A stretch of DNA of 64,000 nt from Candidatus Zixiibacteriota bacterium (GCA_030605835.1 JAUWHO010000025.1:29849-93848), one strand, 5' to 3'. Positions 53,768-61,898 are shown, counted from the stretch's first letter. Translations and numbers: made by a program. The notes: generated by a model from the sequence alone, not told the origin.

Positions 53768-54802
53768 TCATCTCAGAAGAGACAGTCTCTTCGTCTGCGA
53801 CCACTCTCCGGCTCGAAGTCGATAGAAGTAGATTCCGCTTGAAACTTCGCTTCCGCCTTGATCCAACCCATTCCACACGATCTGGTTTCGACCTGCCCTT
53901 CCAGGTCCCCCGATTACGGTTCGCACCAACTGACCGGGAAGATTGTAGATCTCCAGTACAACTGGAGCCGGTCTTGGGAGATTGAAAGCAATAACCGTAG
54001 AAGCGTTGAACGGGTTGGGGTAGTTCTGGGACAAGAAAAAGCTCCCTGGTAGCGCCTCAATATCCTCCTCCACCCCGCTGGGCTCCAGAGTTGTCAGACC
54101 CTCTTTGGCGGACTGCAGCACCTCCCTGGAGGAATAAGACTGAACGAAGACCGCTATTTCACAGTTTTCGTCCTCCAACTGGTTGTCCAATGTAAAGTTG
54201 CGAGTAAAATGCAAAGTCTGACCGTTGGAGATGGTAAAACTCTCTCCCTCGGCATCGGGAATCATATCGCGCATCACCTGGTTGTTGAGGTGACCTCCAT
54301 AATCAAGCTCGGATTCGGTAAGGGCAACCTGCAGCCTCAGATTTGGCTGGGTGACCTCGCCGGTGGCGGTGACCGTCAACTCAAGGGTCGTCTCTCCGGT
54401 CACGTGGTTGTAAGCCCCGTTGATTCGGATTTCCAGGTTGCTCTCCACTCCCATGCGTGCCAGTATGGAAAAGTGCCACGCTGCGTGGTTGGTACCTGCA
54501 CTGGATCCGTCGGAGAAAAGGTGTGGACGCTCCGGCTGACCGTAATAGCCATTCCGTATTGAGTTTTCGGAAGGGTTATACTGGTAGTAAGGGTCGGCCT
54601 GATACTGATGGTAGCGTATGACTGCAAGTCTGTCGGGATAGGTCTCGACCAACTGGTCGAGTGCCGCTTCGGCATAAGGGCAGATGGGTCACTCAGTGCT
54701 GGTGAACATCTCTCCCAACACCACCCTCTGGGTGGCAAAGGAGGGAACTGTCCCCAGCAGCAAAAGCGACAGACCCAGAAGAACGAACAGCGACTTTCTC
54801 AT
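53768..54802 (-). CDS. Thioredoxin-like surface protein with in-frame TGA (predicted Sec, U-P-I-C)
   Basis: With TGA at 54689-54691 read as selenocysteine (codon 38) the protein has 344 residues. GGAGG precedes the ATG, the signal peptide covers 1-23, and the active site is L-G-E-M-F-T-S-T-E-[TGA]-P-I-C-P-Y-A-E-A-A-L-D. The thioredoxin-like body shares A-V-I-R-Y-H and R-P-H-L-F-S-D-G with the paralog, and a sorting domain (S-Q-N-Y-P-N-P-F-N-A-S-T to S-Q-T-K-R-L-S-L-L-R) follows. The gene ends in TGA TGA, so TGA is both recoded (codon 38) and terminating (end) in one frame, as expected for SECIS-dependent insertion. It starts 28 bp after the outer-membrane protein gene and is probably co-transcribed. 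Confidence 0.85.
54644..54691 (-). promoter_or_regulatory. TGA codon and candidate SECIS hairpins of the U-P-I-C gene
   Basis: TGA is 54691-54689. Two perfect stem-loops follow in series: TGCCG-AAG-CGGCA (54662-54674; loop 20-22 nt past TGA) and CTCGACC-AGTT-GGTCGAG (54644-54661; loop 35-38 nt past). The second has a G-U pair of bases in its apical loop, a feature of known bacterial SECIS loops. Which of them acts, if either, is open. Confidence 0.5.
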
Positions 54803-54830
54803 TTTTCCTCCAAACCTCTTTTGTAAAATG

Positions 54831-56273
54831 TCAGAATCTGCTCAAAAGCAGCACTTTCGTGCCTCTGAAAGCTGGCTGGTCGACGCAGACGCCGCTGGTG
54901 CAAACCAGCCCGCCTCTCTGGTCGCCGTGGAAGACGGTGAGGTCGTTGTTGCGAAATTTTACGGTCACCTCCACGGAGGCGGTCTTTTCCGGCAGATCTC
55001 GGGACTGAGCCAGCTCGCTGCTTCTCCCGCCGGTCAGGCTTATGGAGAAGAGACTGGCGTGTGAAAAACCAAGGGTTAAATCCTTCTCGTGATAGTCCTT
55101 CAGAAACTTATCCTCGTATTTTTTGTGCAGCCCGCTGATGGAGACGGTGGTTCTTCTGGTGAGGTAGTAATACACGGAGAAATCAGACCAATGCTCTAAG
55201 TGATCGTGTTCCTTATGGCGATCGTAGCTGGCACGAACAACGTTGTCTCGATAATAGCTCCCCCTCACTCCCACAAACTGTTCATCGAAGATGTTTCCCG
55301 TCCCTCTTGTCCAGGAATTGGCCCAATCCACCTCCAGGCTCCAGTCACTGTATGGGGTTAGAGTGGCCGCCAGCCGCCAGCCGATCTCGTTCCAACCGCC
55401 ATTGAGCGACTTCTCGAAGTGGTTCACCGCGGGCGGCGAGTTCACTCCCGGAATCTGCATATGGATATAGTTCTTGTATTCGGCGGTTACCCCAAAAAAG
55501 GGGCCGTACAAGGAGCCAGACAGATAGGTGCCGTCTCCCTCAACGGGAAGCAGTGCGCTCAGATATCCTCCTTGCTGGGCGTACTCCCCGTATAGATCAA
55601 CCGGACCGAACCAGAGGCCTAAGTTGCCCTGTTTGACGTTGGTGCTTTTCATCTCTCCCAGGAAGTTTCTCTCCCAGAGCCGCAGGTAGGCACCCCCAAC
55701 AGAGAAAAGCCCAAAAGGAGTGAGAGCCGCACGCCCCCCCCTTATGCTGAGAGAATCCCTGCTGAATTCGTCGAAGATCTCTCCTCCAACCACCTCACTG
55801 TTAAACAAATCCGAGGTGTAATGAACTCTGATGCCGTCGATATTCCGACTGATGTTGGCGAAATCGTCAAAGAAGGCGTTCAACACCAAGCCTCGATCGA
55901 AGGTGGCGTTAAAGTGCCCGCCACGTATCTCCAGCCCGTTCTGGTGCCAGCCGAAATATCTCTGCCTCAGCTTGGCCTCCTCCTTGAAAGAGGAGGAGCT
56001 AAAAATCCCGGTCGGAGCGAGCTCATACCAGACCCCAGCGTAGAAATCCCCGAAGAGAAAATCGACAATCAGGCGGTTTCTGATGGAGTCCTCCTTGGCC
56101 TCCTGAGGCAAAAATCGGAAGGCAATGTTCTCCTTGAGATGATAATACTCGAAGCTGTTGGTGGCCTGAACTGACCAGTCGCCCTCGAATCCGAAAGCTC
56201 TGGGACCAGCTGCAAACAGGAGCACCAGCAAAAATAGAAGCGAAGTCAGTTTTAAAAGGAAAAGCAGTTTCAA
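54831..56273 (-). CDS. Outer-membrane beta-barrel (DUF6029-like) of the redox operon
   Basis: A 480-residue protein with a signal peptide (1-29) and about 16-18 strand-like segments rich in Tyr, Phe and Gly (E-I-R-G-G-H-F-N-A-T-F-D-R-G-L, Y-G-E-Y-A-Q-Q-G-G-Y). It ends L-L-L-S-R-F with terminal Phe. Shape and operon partners resemble the DUF6029-type barrels found beside thioredoxin-like proteins in Bacteroidota-like genomes. A late loop has G-G-L-V-C-T-S-G-V-C-V-D, two Cys four residues apart, a possible target of the neighbouring thiol proteins. It starts 15 bp after the TlpA-type gene. Confidence 0.65.
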   Translation of the reverse strand: MKLLFLLKLTSLLFLLVLLFAAGPRAFGFEGDWSVQATNSFEYYHLKENIAFRFLPQEAKEDSIRNRLIVDFLFGDFYAGVWYELAPTGIFSSSSFKEEAKLRQRYFGWHQNGLEIRGGHFNATFDRGLVLNAFFDDFANISRNIDGIRVHYTSDLFNSEVVGGEIFDEFSRDSLSIRGGRAALTPFGLFSVGGAYLRLWERNFLGEMKSTNVKQGNLGLWFGPVDLYGEYAQQGGYLSALLPVEGDGTYLSGSLYGPFFGVTAEYKNYIHMQIPGVNSPPAVNHFEKSLNGGWNEIGWRLAATLTPYSDWSLEVDWANSWTRGTGNIFDEQFVGVRGSYYRDNVVRASYDRHKEHDHLEHWSDFSVYYYLTRRTTVSISGLHKKYEDKFLKDYHEKDLTLGFSHASLFSISLTGGRSSELAQSRDLPEKTASVEVTVKFRNNDLTVFHGDQRGGLVCTSGVCVDQPAFRGTKVLLLSRF

Positions 56274-56288
56274 TCTTCTCTCCTAACC

Positions 56289-56810
56289 TTAGTCTTCCTT
56301 CTCGCTCTCGGTTTCCTTAATCAGCAGATCTTCGATCTTCTCTTCAATGGCGGCTTCATCTCCGGGTTTGAAGCCGTAACCGGTGTATACTACCTCCCCG
56401 CCAGAGTTGAGTAATACCGAGTAAGGTAGAGCGAAAACTCGGTATTTTCGGGAAATGTCACCGTCGGGATCAAGGAGGACTGGAAAGGTAAACTTCTTAC
56501 CCTTCACGAAGGATTTCACCTTAGAAAGACCCTTGGCTTTGTCCTCATTGATGGCCAAGAGCAGAAAACCCTTGTCCTGGTGTCGCTCATAGAGCTTCTG
56601 CATTATTAGAAGCTCCTCCACGCACGGCTTGCACCAGGTAGCCCAGAAGCTGATATAAATGGGACCAATTCCGTAAAGCTTCTCCAGTTCTACCTGCTGT
56701 CCATTGAGGTTTTTGAGAATGAAGTTGTGAGCGGTTTTCTTCTCCCGGGCGGAAGCTGAGGAGACTAACAGAAAAATAGCCAGGACCGATACCAACACTG
56801 AGTTTCTCAT
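56289..56810 (-). CDS. TlpA/ResA-type thioredoxin
   Basis: A 173-residue exported thioredoxin with a signal peptide (1-22). The active site is F-W-A-T-W-C-K-P-C-V-E-E at 55-66 (C60, C63), with F-P-V-L-L-D-P-D-G-D near 105, the cis-Pro loop A-L-P-Y-S-V-L-L near 125 and G-G-E-V-V-Y-T-G-Y-G. It probably passes electrons to or from thiols in the periplasm. It is the first gene of the four-gene redox operon and carries ordinary Cys codons, unlike the two paralogs further down. A Glu-rich tail ends the protein. Confidence 0.92.
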   Translation of the reverse strand: MRNSVLVSVLAIFLLVSSASAREKKTAHNFILKNLNGQQVELEKLYGIGPIYISFWATWCKPCVEELLIMQKLYERHQDKGFLLLAINEDKAKGLSKVKSFVKGKKFTFPVLLDPDGDISRKYRVFALPYSVLLNSGGEVVYTGYGFKPGDEAAIEEKIEDLLIKETESEKED

Positions 56811-56932
56811 AACACCTTCAAACTTATGGAAGTTAACTCTGAATTACCTCCGACCTAAAAAAAGCTCCTCCCTCGAGAAGCGAACAGACATCCGCCGCCA
56901 ACACCAAAAGTCTACAAGCACACTCAACTTTA

Positions 56933-56960
56933 AAAATAACAACAAATCCAATTATGTCAA
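56933..56960 (-). promoter_or_regulatory. Promoter of the redox operon
   Basis: Minus strand TTGACA (56955-56960), 16-bp spacer, TATTTT (56933-56938), about 120 bp before the thioredoxin start, leaving a fairly long leader. The whole 311-bp gap 56811-57121 holds only this and the divergent promoter at 57043. Confidence 0.6.
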
Positions 56961-57042
56961 GGTCTTTTACCTCGTAAGTGAAGGCCTCATGCTGTACATA
57001 TTTTGGCCGTTTAGCAAAGAAAGCGCAAAACGATTTAAGATG

Positions 57043-57070
57043 TTGACAGAACTGCCTTTTTGTCTAAATT
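57043..57070 (+). promoter_or_regulatory. Promoter of the S41 protease gene
   Basis: TTGACA (57043-57048), 16-bp spacer, TAAATT (57065-57070), 50 bp before the ATG. Confidence 0.55.
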
Positions 57071-57121
57071 ACCGATTGTACAGAAGATGTTTCTTAGATT
57101 GCTGAAATCTGGAGGTTGAAA

Positions 57122-58792
57122 ATGAGTTCCACGAAAATAAGGAGTGTGGCTTTCTCTCTCGCGACAGTCATACTACTTCTACTTGTCTGGCAGGTGGTTT
57201 CCGGAAAACCCTCTCGCGACGATCTTTACACCTACACCAAGCTATACAGCAATATCGCTTTCAGGATCGAAGCCCGTTATGTGGAAGAGATTGACACCAA
57301 AGACCTGATTTACGCCGGCATAAAGGGGATGATGAAGACCCTGGATCCCTTTTCAGAATTCCTCGAGAGCAAAGCATACGACCGCATCATGGAGACCACT
57401 TCGGGGAGATACAGCGGTCTGGGGATGACCATCTTTATGAAGGATAATGTGGTGACGGTGGTCAGCCCCATGGAGGGCACCCCCGCCTACCGCATGGGAT
57501 TGAAAGCCGGAGACAAAATCGTCAAAATCGACGGTAAGTCCAGCGAGGGAATGACCACCGAGGAGGCCTCCCGGCTGATGCGCGGACTGGAGGGGACCCA
57601 GGTGACCCTGACAATCGAGAGGGAGGGGGTGGAAGAACCCTTAGAATACACCATCACCAGAGCCGTCATCGAAATAAAGACCGTCCCCTACTATGGAATT
57701 GTGGAGGAGAAGTATGGATACATCCGCCTGGCCAGTTTTGGACAGCAGGCCGACGCCGAGCTCTATGAAGCCATAGAGGACCTGAAATCCAGAAACATCG
57801 AGGGACTGATTTTGGATTTGCGCAGTAACGGAGGCGGGCTTCTGACGGAGGCGGTGAGAACCACCAATCTCTTTCTGGAGAAAGGGAACCTGATAGTCTA
57901 CACCCGGGGGCGGGTGCAGGGACAGAACAAGGAATACAACTCCCTCTCCCAGCCGGTGCTCTCCGAAATCCCACTTGTGGTCCTGGTGGATCAAAACAGC
58001 GCCTCGGCCTCAGAGATTCTATCGGGTGCCATCCAGGACTGGGATCGCGGCATTATCGTCGGGAATCCCACCTTCGGCAAGGGATTGGTTCAACAGATAT
58101 ACGATATGGGGGACGGAACCGCCTTAAAGTTGACGACCGCCAAATGGTATATCCCCTCCGGACGGTGCATCCAGAAGGAGAGTCACTCGCGCCCTCATCC
58201 CGAGCAATTCACCGAAACGGAACCTGACAGCAGCGAGGCGGAGAAAAAGAGAGAGGAGTTTCGGACCAAAGGAGGCAGAATCGTTTACGGCGGCGGCGGA
58301 GTCGTCCCCGACATCGAATTAGAAAAACGCTCCTACACCCCCCTACAGCTCAATCTGGAGAGGCTCTCGATATTCTTCGATTTCTCGGTTCACTACACCG
58401 CCCAGCACCCCGATCTTCCCGAGGACTTTGAAGTCACCGATGAAATGATCCAGGAGTTTAAAGAGTTCCTGAAAGAGAAAGACTTCTCTTACAAGAACAG
58501 TCTGGAGCTCGACTTCGAGAAGCTTGAAAAAACTGCCGAGAGGGAAGGGTCCCTCGAGAGAATGGGGGAGCAGATTGAGAGCCTGCGGTGGGCGATCGAG
58601 GTCGAAAAGGAGAGGGAATTCGAAGAGATTCTCGATCGTATCAAGAAGTCGATGAAGAGAGATATGCTCACTCGACTGTACGGTCAGAAGGCGGTTTACG
58701 AGCAGGTGGTGTTGAAGACCGACCGCCACATCCAGAAGGCTCTGGAGCTGTTGAAGAATAAAGACGAGTATAAGAAGATTCTGAAAGGCTGA
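57122..58792 (+). CDS. S41-family C-terminal processing peptidase
   Basis: A 556-residue CtpA/Prc-like protease with an N-terminal membrane anchor or signal (10-28). The PDZ domain covers about 100-185 (Y-S-G-L-G-M-T-I, G-L-K-A-G-D-K-I-V-K-I-D-G). In the S41 core, the Ser is in Q-N-S-A-S-A-S-E near 298 and the Lys in T-F-G-K-G-L-V-Q near 323. The C-terminal 190 residues are helical and charged, unlike the shortest CtpA. GGAGG at 57111-57115 fixes the ATG; an upstream TTG at 57116 is less likely. It trims or degrades exported proteins. Divergent from the redox operon. Confidence 0.93.
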   Translation: MSSTKIRSVAFSLATVILLLLVWQVVSGKPSRDDLYTYTKLYSNIAFRIEARYVEEIDTKDLIYAGIKGMMKTLDPFSEFLESKAYDRIMETTSGRYSGLGMTIFMKDNVVTVVSPMEGTPAYRMGLKAGDKIVKIDGKSSEGMTTEEASRLMRGLEGTQVTLTIEREGVEEPLEYTITRAVIEIKTVPYYGIVEEKYGYIRLASFGQQADAELYEAIEDLKSRNIEGLILDLRSNGGGLLTEAVRTTNLFLEKGNLIVYTRGRVQGQNKEYNSLSQPVLSEIPLVVLVDQNSASASEILSGAIQDWDRGIIVGNPTFGKGLVQQIYDMGDGTALKLTTAKWYIPSGRCIQKESHSRPHPEQFTETEPDSSEAEKKREEFRTKGGRIVYGGGGVVPDIELEKRSYTPLQLNLERLSIFFDFSVHYTAQHPDLPEDFEVTDEMIQEFKEFLKEKDFSYKNSLELDFEKLEKTAEREGSLERMGEQIESLRWAIEVEKEREFEEILDRIKKSMKRDMLTRLYGQKAVYEQVVLKTDRHIQKALELLKNKDEYKKILKG

Positions 58793-58811
58793 GAAGCAAG
58801 CTCACAGGAAT

Positions 58812-58868
58812 GGCGGTGATGAATTCACCGCCCTACAGTTCAGGTCCGGGGCAAGAATGCCCCGGCTA
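58812..58868. repeat. Two hairpin repeats with trailing CTA
   Basis: GGCGGTGA-TGAAT-TCACCGCC (58812-58832) followed by CTA, and CCGGGGCA-AGAA-TGCCCCGG (58846-58865) followed by CTA. The second is nearly the same design as 33667-33684. Further degenerate inverted repeats (CCTGAGG, TCAGCC-TCT-GGCTGA) run on to about 58960. Confidence 0.8.
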
Positions 58869-58973
58869 TGCAGAGGTATCGATCCTATTTGAATAGGCTG
58901 GGCTTTTCCACCGAAGGCCTGCCTGAGGCAGTCAAGCGGATCAGCCTCTGGCTGACCAGCCCAGCACAACAAC

Positions 58974-61670
58974 TCACTTCACCAGCATCATCCTCTTGGT
59001 CTCGGTGAAATCTCCGGCGGTCAACTTGTAGAAATAGAGACCGGAAGAGTGCTCTGAGGCATCCCAGATAACAGACCTATATCCCGCCTCCTGTTTTTCC
59101 TCAACTAATGTTGCCACCTTCTCCCCGAGAACGTTGTAAACCTCCAAGTTGACCCAACTGTCCACCGGCAATTGGTAATTGATGTTAGTTGTGGCATTGA
59201 AGGGATTGGGGTAGTTCTGTTCCAGTGAAACAACCGTGGGAAGGAAAACCTCCTCACAACCCACCTCCACAAGCTGCCATCCAATACTACTGCTTATCCT
59301 CCACGGCTCACACTGAATGATGGTAGAGTTCATGCAGCAGAAGAGGTCGGAATCTCTCAGCCTCCCCTCTACTGATATACTGTATTCATCAGGAGGGACT
59401 AACCCCGGGACCTTGAAGAAGTAATGCGCTATGTTCTCACCGGGATCGTAAGTTCTAAAGCGAGGGATGGTGATCAGGATGTTCTGGGGGTCACAATCGA
59501 AGTCAGCATACGCTCTAAATGTGAGTGTTCCTGATATCGTGTTCACAGTGCAGTTCGTCACAACTACTTTGAAGTAGAGATTCTTGCCACGGCATACGGT
59601 AGGCGTCAGGCACTCACAGGTCATCCTTGCTGCATATTGGTGGAAGTACAGAGCACCGATGTCGGCTGTGGTGCTGTCTGGGTCTAAGGTGGAGTTGGGG
59701 TCACCAGAATCGATGCAGCCAGATCTTGTGCTGTCATGCGTGGGGTAGTTTTCCCACGTTATCTGAAAATCCCCGCTTTCAGGATCTCTGAACAGTGGAT
59801 CGCAATCGATGTTTTCTATTCCGGGCCAGCCCCCCTCCACGTCACAGTACCTCACGTAAGGTTCGCTGTTCTCCTCTGCGCAAATCTCAGGGCCTGATGG
59901 AGCCTCGTCCTCCCACAATATGGTGTTTGTGACTGTGGGGTTGCATTCGTTGAGACAGTAAAGGCCACCGCCCTTCTCGGAGGCAATGTTACGACTTATT
60001 GTGGCGTTCGTGACCGTTGGGCTCGAATGATCGAGGCAGAAGACACCACCACCCAGCTGGGCCGAATTGAGGCTGATGGTGTTGCCGGTCATCGTGCCGC
60101 CTGACCAATTGGTGTAGGCAATCCCACCACCCTGATGACCCCCACTGTTTTGCCTGATCGTATTGTCCATTATTGTTGGGCTAGACTGACCACAATAGAC
60201 CCCACCACCGGCGTCAATAGCGCCATTCCCCGTGATTTGATTGCCTTCTATCATCGGGCTGGAATTGCGCGAACACCAGATACCACCTCCCAGGGGAGCT
60301 AGATTAAGAAGTATGGCATTGCCACGTATGACACCGTTCGATTCAAGCCTGCTGGCAATCCCACCACCAGCATATGTAGCCACGTTGGCGATAACGATGT
60401 TATTCTCTATTGTAGGGCTCGACTCACGGCTGTAGATCCCCCCTCCCCACCAGGTGCGTGCCAGATTCTCAATGATATTGTTGTTGGCTATGGTCGGACT
60501 TGAACTCCTGTGGCACTTAATCCCTCCCCCTTCGCCGTCAGAGTTCTGGCGGATGATATTCTCTGTTATCGTGGGGCTTGAGCTTTCGCAGCAAATGCCG
60601 TTACCGGAATTGCCACTTATGGTATTGCCGGTTATCACTGGAGACGAGCCAACGCACAAGATTCCCCCGCCTTGCCAGTTGCCTCTGTTCTCCGTTATGG
60701 CGTTGTCCACTATCTCTGGATTACTGTTACCGTAACAGGATATCCCACCACCACCAGCTGAGTCGGCTGAATTGCCGCTGATGATGTTGTCACTTATGTA
60801 CGGACCAGAAGAATCTTCGCACGCGATACCCCCCCCAGACCCACCTCCGCACACGCCGAGAGCGGCAACCCGGTTGTCGGTAATGAAGTTACACACTATT
60901 CTTGGATCAGAGCTTATGCAGTAGATACCCCCACCATCGGCGTCAGTGACACCGTCTGCTGTATTGCCACATATGGTGTTACCCTCTATGATAGGAGTGG
61001 ATTCACGACACGAGATGCCCCCGCCTCTCGCATATGAGGTCCTTGCCGTATTCCTTTCTATCGTATTATTCCTAATAATTGGGCTAGACCAGTAGCAGCA
61101 AATTCCACCTCCCCAAGTCCAGAAAACTGAAGTCGAGCGATTGCGCGTGATCAGATTGCCCTCTATCACGGGACTGGACAGTGTGTCGCAGTAGATAGCT
61201 CCGCCTTGAGTCGCTGAGTTCTCCTGCAGAGTGTTGTTGCTTATAGTGGGACTGCAACGGAAGCAGTAGATTGCACCCCCCAGGTTGTCCACATACGGGT
61301 CAAGAGCTTTTCCGTATTCCAAGATAGAGTAGCTTATCCTTGAATTCGCACTGCCGTGAATGAATCTGATGCCATGCCAGCCGGTTGAAGGGTCATCTGC
61401 AGTGAAATGGATGGAGTCGTTCTCAGTCCCAACTGCCAGGAGAGTAGCCAAGCTGTCCACGATGAACTTGTAGTGGCCCTGGAAATTGACGAGGACTCCG
61501 GGCTCGATCACCAGAGTTGATCCCGGTGGCACTCTAACTTCGCCGATGACATTATACGGGCTGTTTTCCCTTGTCCAGGTGCCCCAGACGTCGCCTTCGA
61601 CATCGGTTGCTGACGCCACAGCGGGGAACAATACAGCCACGATTAACAACAATAGAATTAGGTTTCTCAT
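58974..61670 (-). CDS. Right-handed beta-helix surface protein with sorting tail
   Basis: An 898-residue exported protein. A signal peptide (1-21) and a cap (residues 30-100) precede about 17 parallel beta-helix coils of 22-26 residues (about 110-610), each with G-G-G-I-x-C, S-S-P-x-I and x-N-x-I-x-x-N. Many coils place a Cys at the same spot, giving a cysteine ladder. A Cys-rich domain at about 683-800 (M-T-C-E-C-L-T-P ... F-C-C-M-N ... I-I-Q-C-E-P-W) matches that of the BNR protein at 13084. The end is the sorting domain (E-Q-N-Y-P-N-P-F-N-A-T-T to R-M-M-L-V-K). GGAGGTTCTC precedes the ATG. Such helices often bind or cut polysaccharide; no catalytic set was identified. Confidence 0.85.
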   Translation of the reverse strand: MRNLILLLLIVAVLFPAVASATDVEGDVWGTWTRENSPYNVIGEVRVPPGSTLVIEPGVLVNFQGHYKFIVDSLATLLAVGTENDSIHFTADDPSTGWHGIRFIHGSANSRISYSILEYGKALDPYVDNLGGAIYCFRCSPTISNNTLQENSATQGGAIYCDTLSSPVIEGNLITRNRSTSVFWTWGGGICCYWSSPIIRNNTIERNTARTSYARGGGISCRESTPIIEGNTICGNTADGVTDADGGGIYCISSDPRIVCNFITDNRVAALGVCGGGSGGGIACEDSSGPYISDNIISGNSADSAGGGGISCYGNSNPEIVDNAITENRGNWQGGGILCVGSSPVITGNTISGNSGNGICCESSSPTITENIIRQNSDGEGGGIKCHRSSSPTIANNNIIENLARTWWGGGIYSRESSPTIENNIVIANVATYAGGGIASRLESNGVIRGNAILLNLAPLGGGIWCSRNSSPMIEGNQITGNGAIDAGGGVYCGQSSPTIMDNTIRQNSGGHQGGGIAYTNWSGGTMTGNTISLNSAQLGGGVFCLDHSSPTVTNATISRNIASEKGGGLYCLNECNPTVTNTILWEDEAPSGPEICAEENSEPYVRYCDVEGGWPGIENIDCDPLFRDPESGDFQITWENYPTHDSTRSGCIDSGDPNSTLDPDSTTADIGALYFHQYAARMTCECLTPTVCRGKNLYFKVVVTNCTVNTISGTLTFRAYADFDCDPQNILITIPRFRTYDPGENIAHYFFKVPGLVPPDEYSISVEGRLRDSDLFCCMNSTIIQCEPWRISSSIGWQLVEVGCEEVFLPTVVSLEQNYPNPFNATTNINYQLPVDSWVNLEVYNVLGEKVATLVEEKQEAGYRSVIWDASEHSSGLYFYKLTAGDFTETKRMMLVK

Positions 61671-61717
61671 GAGAACCTCCCCTGAGTTCCGCGGGTAAGA
61701 AATGCCCTCTCTTAGAT

Positions 61718-61745
61718 AGGATAATCCATATTCATAGAAAGTCAA
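61718..61745 (-). promoter_or_regulatory. Promoter of the beta-helix gene
   Basis: Minus strand TTGACT (61740-61745), 16-bp spacer, TATCCT (61718-61723), about 50 bp before the ATG. Confidence 0.45.
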
Positions 61746-61764
61746 GGATTTTTCGGGGAAACAA

Positions 61765-61789
61765 AGCCCAGGTTGAGACAACCTGGGCT
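61765..61789. repeat. Hairpin repeat next to a tandem array
   Basis: AGCCCAGGTT-GAGAC-AACCTGGGCT, perfect over 10 bp, followed by ACG. It could serve as a terminator for pdxJ, but no T-run follows; its right arm runs straight into the 10-bp tandem repeats. Confidence 0.75.
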
Positions 61790-61874
61790 ACGACGGGATA
61801 CGGTGGGCTACGGTGTACTATGCTGGGCTACGATGGGGTACAGAGGGATACGGTGTGTTGCGGTGTGCGGTGCT
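61785..61874. repeat. Degenerate 10-bp tandem repeat, nine units
   Basis: Units on a strict 10-bp step from 61785: GGGCTACGAC, GGGATACGGT, GGGCTACGGT, GTACTATGCT, GGGCTACGAT, GGGGTACAGA, GGGATACGGT, GTGTTGCGGT and GTGCGGTGCT. The consensus is GGGCTACGGT. The first unit overlaps the right arm of the hairpin at 61765-61789. Confidence 0.8.
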
Positions 61875-61898
61875 AATGCGCTGACGTTATTTGTTGCG

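Noticed and set aside
52514..54802. Genome-wide reassignment of TGA to a sense codon (as in codes 4 or 25) to explain the in-frame TGAs
   Set aside because: TGA terminates many well-defined genes here (ftsK, lon, hsp20, S41 protease, and the end of one of the two genes itself), and no other recognised gene needs TGA as sense.
52514..54802. Both TGA-containing genes as pseudogenes
   Set aside because: The frame is otherwise intact for about 300 codons in each, ribosome sites, signal peptides and promoters are good, and the TGA is at the same catalytic position in both.
61785..61874. CRISPR array
   Set aside because: The period is only 10 bp with no spacers; it is a plain tandem repeat.
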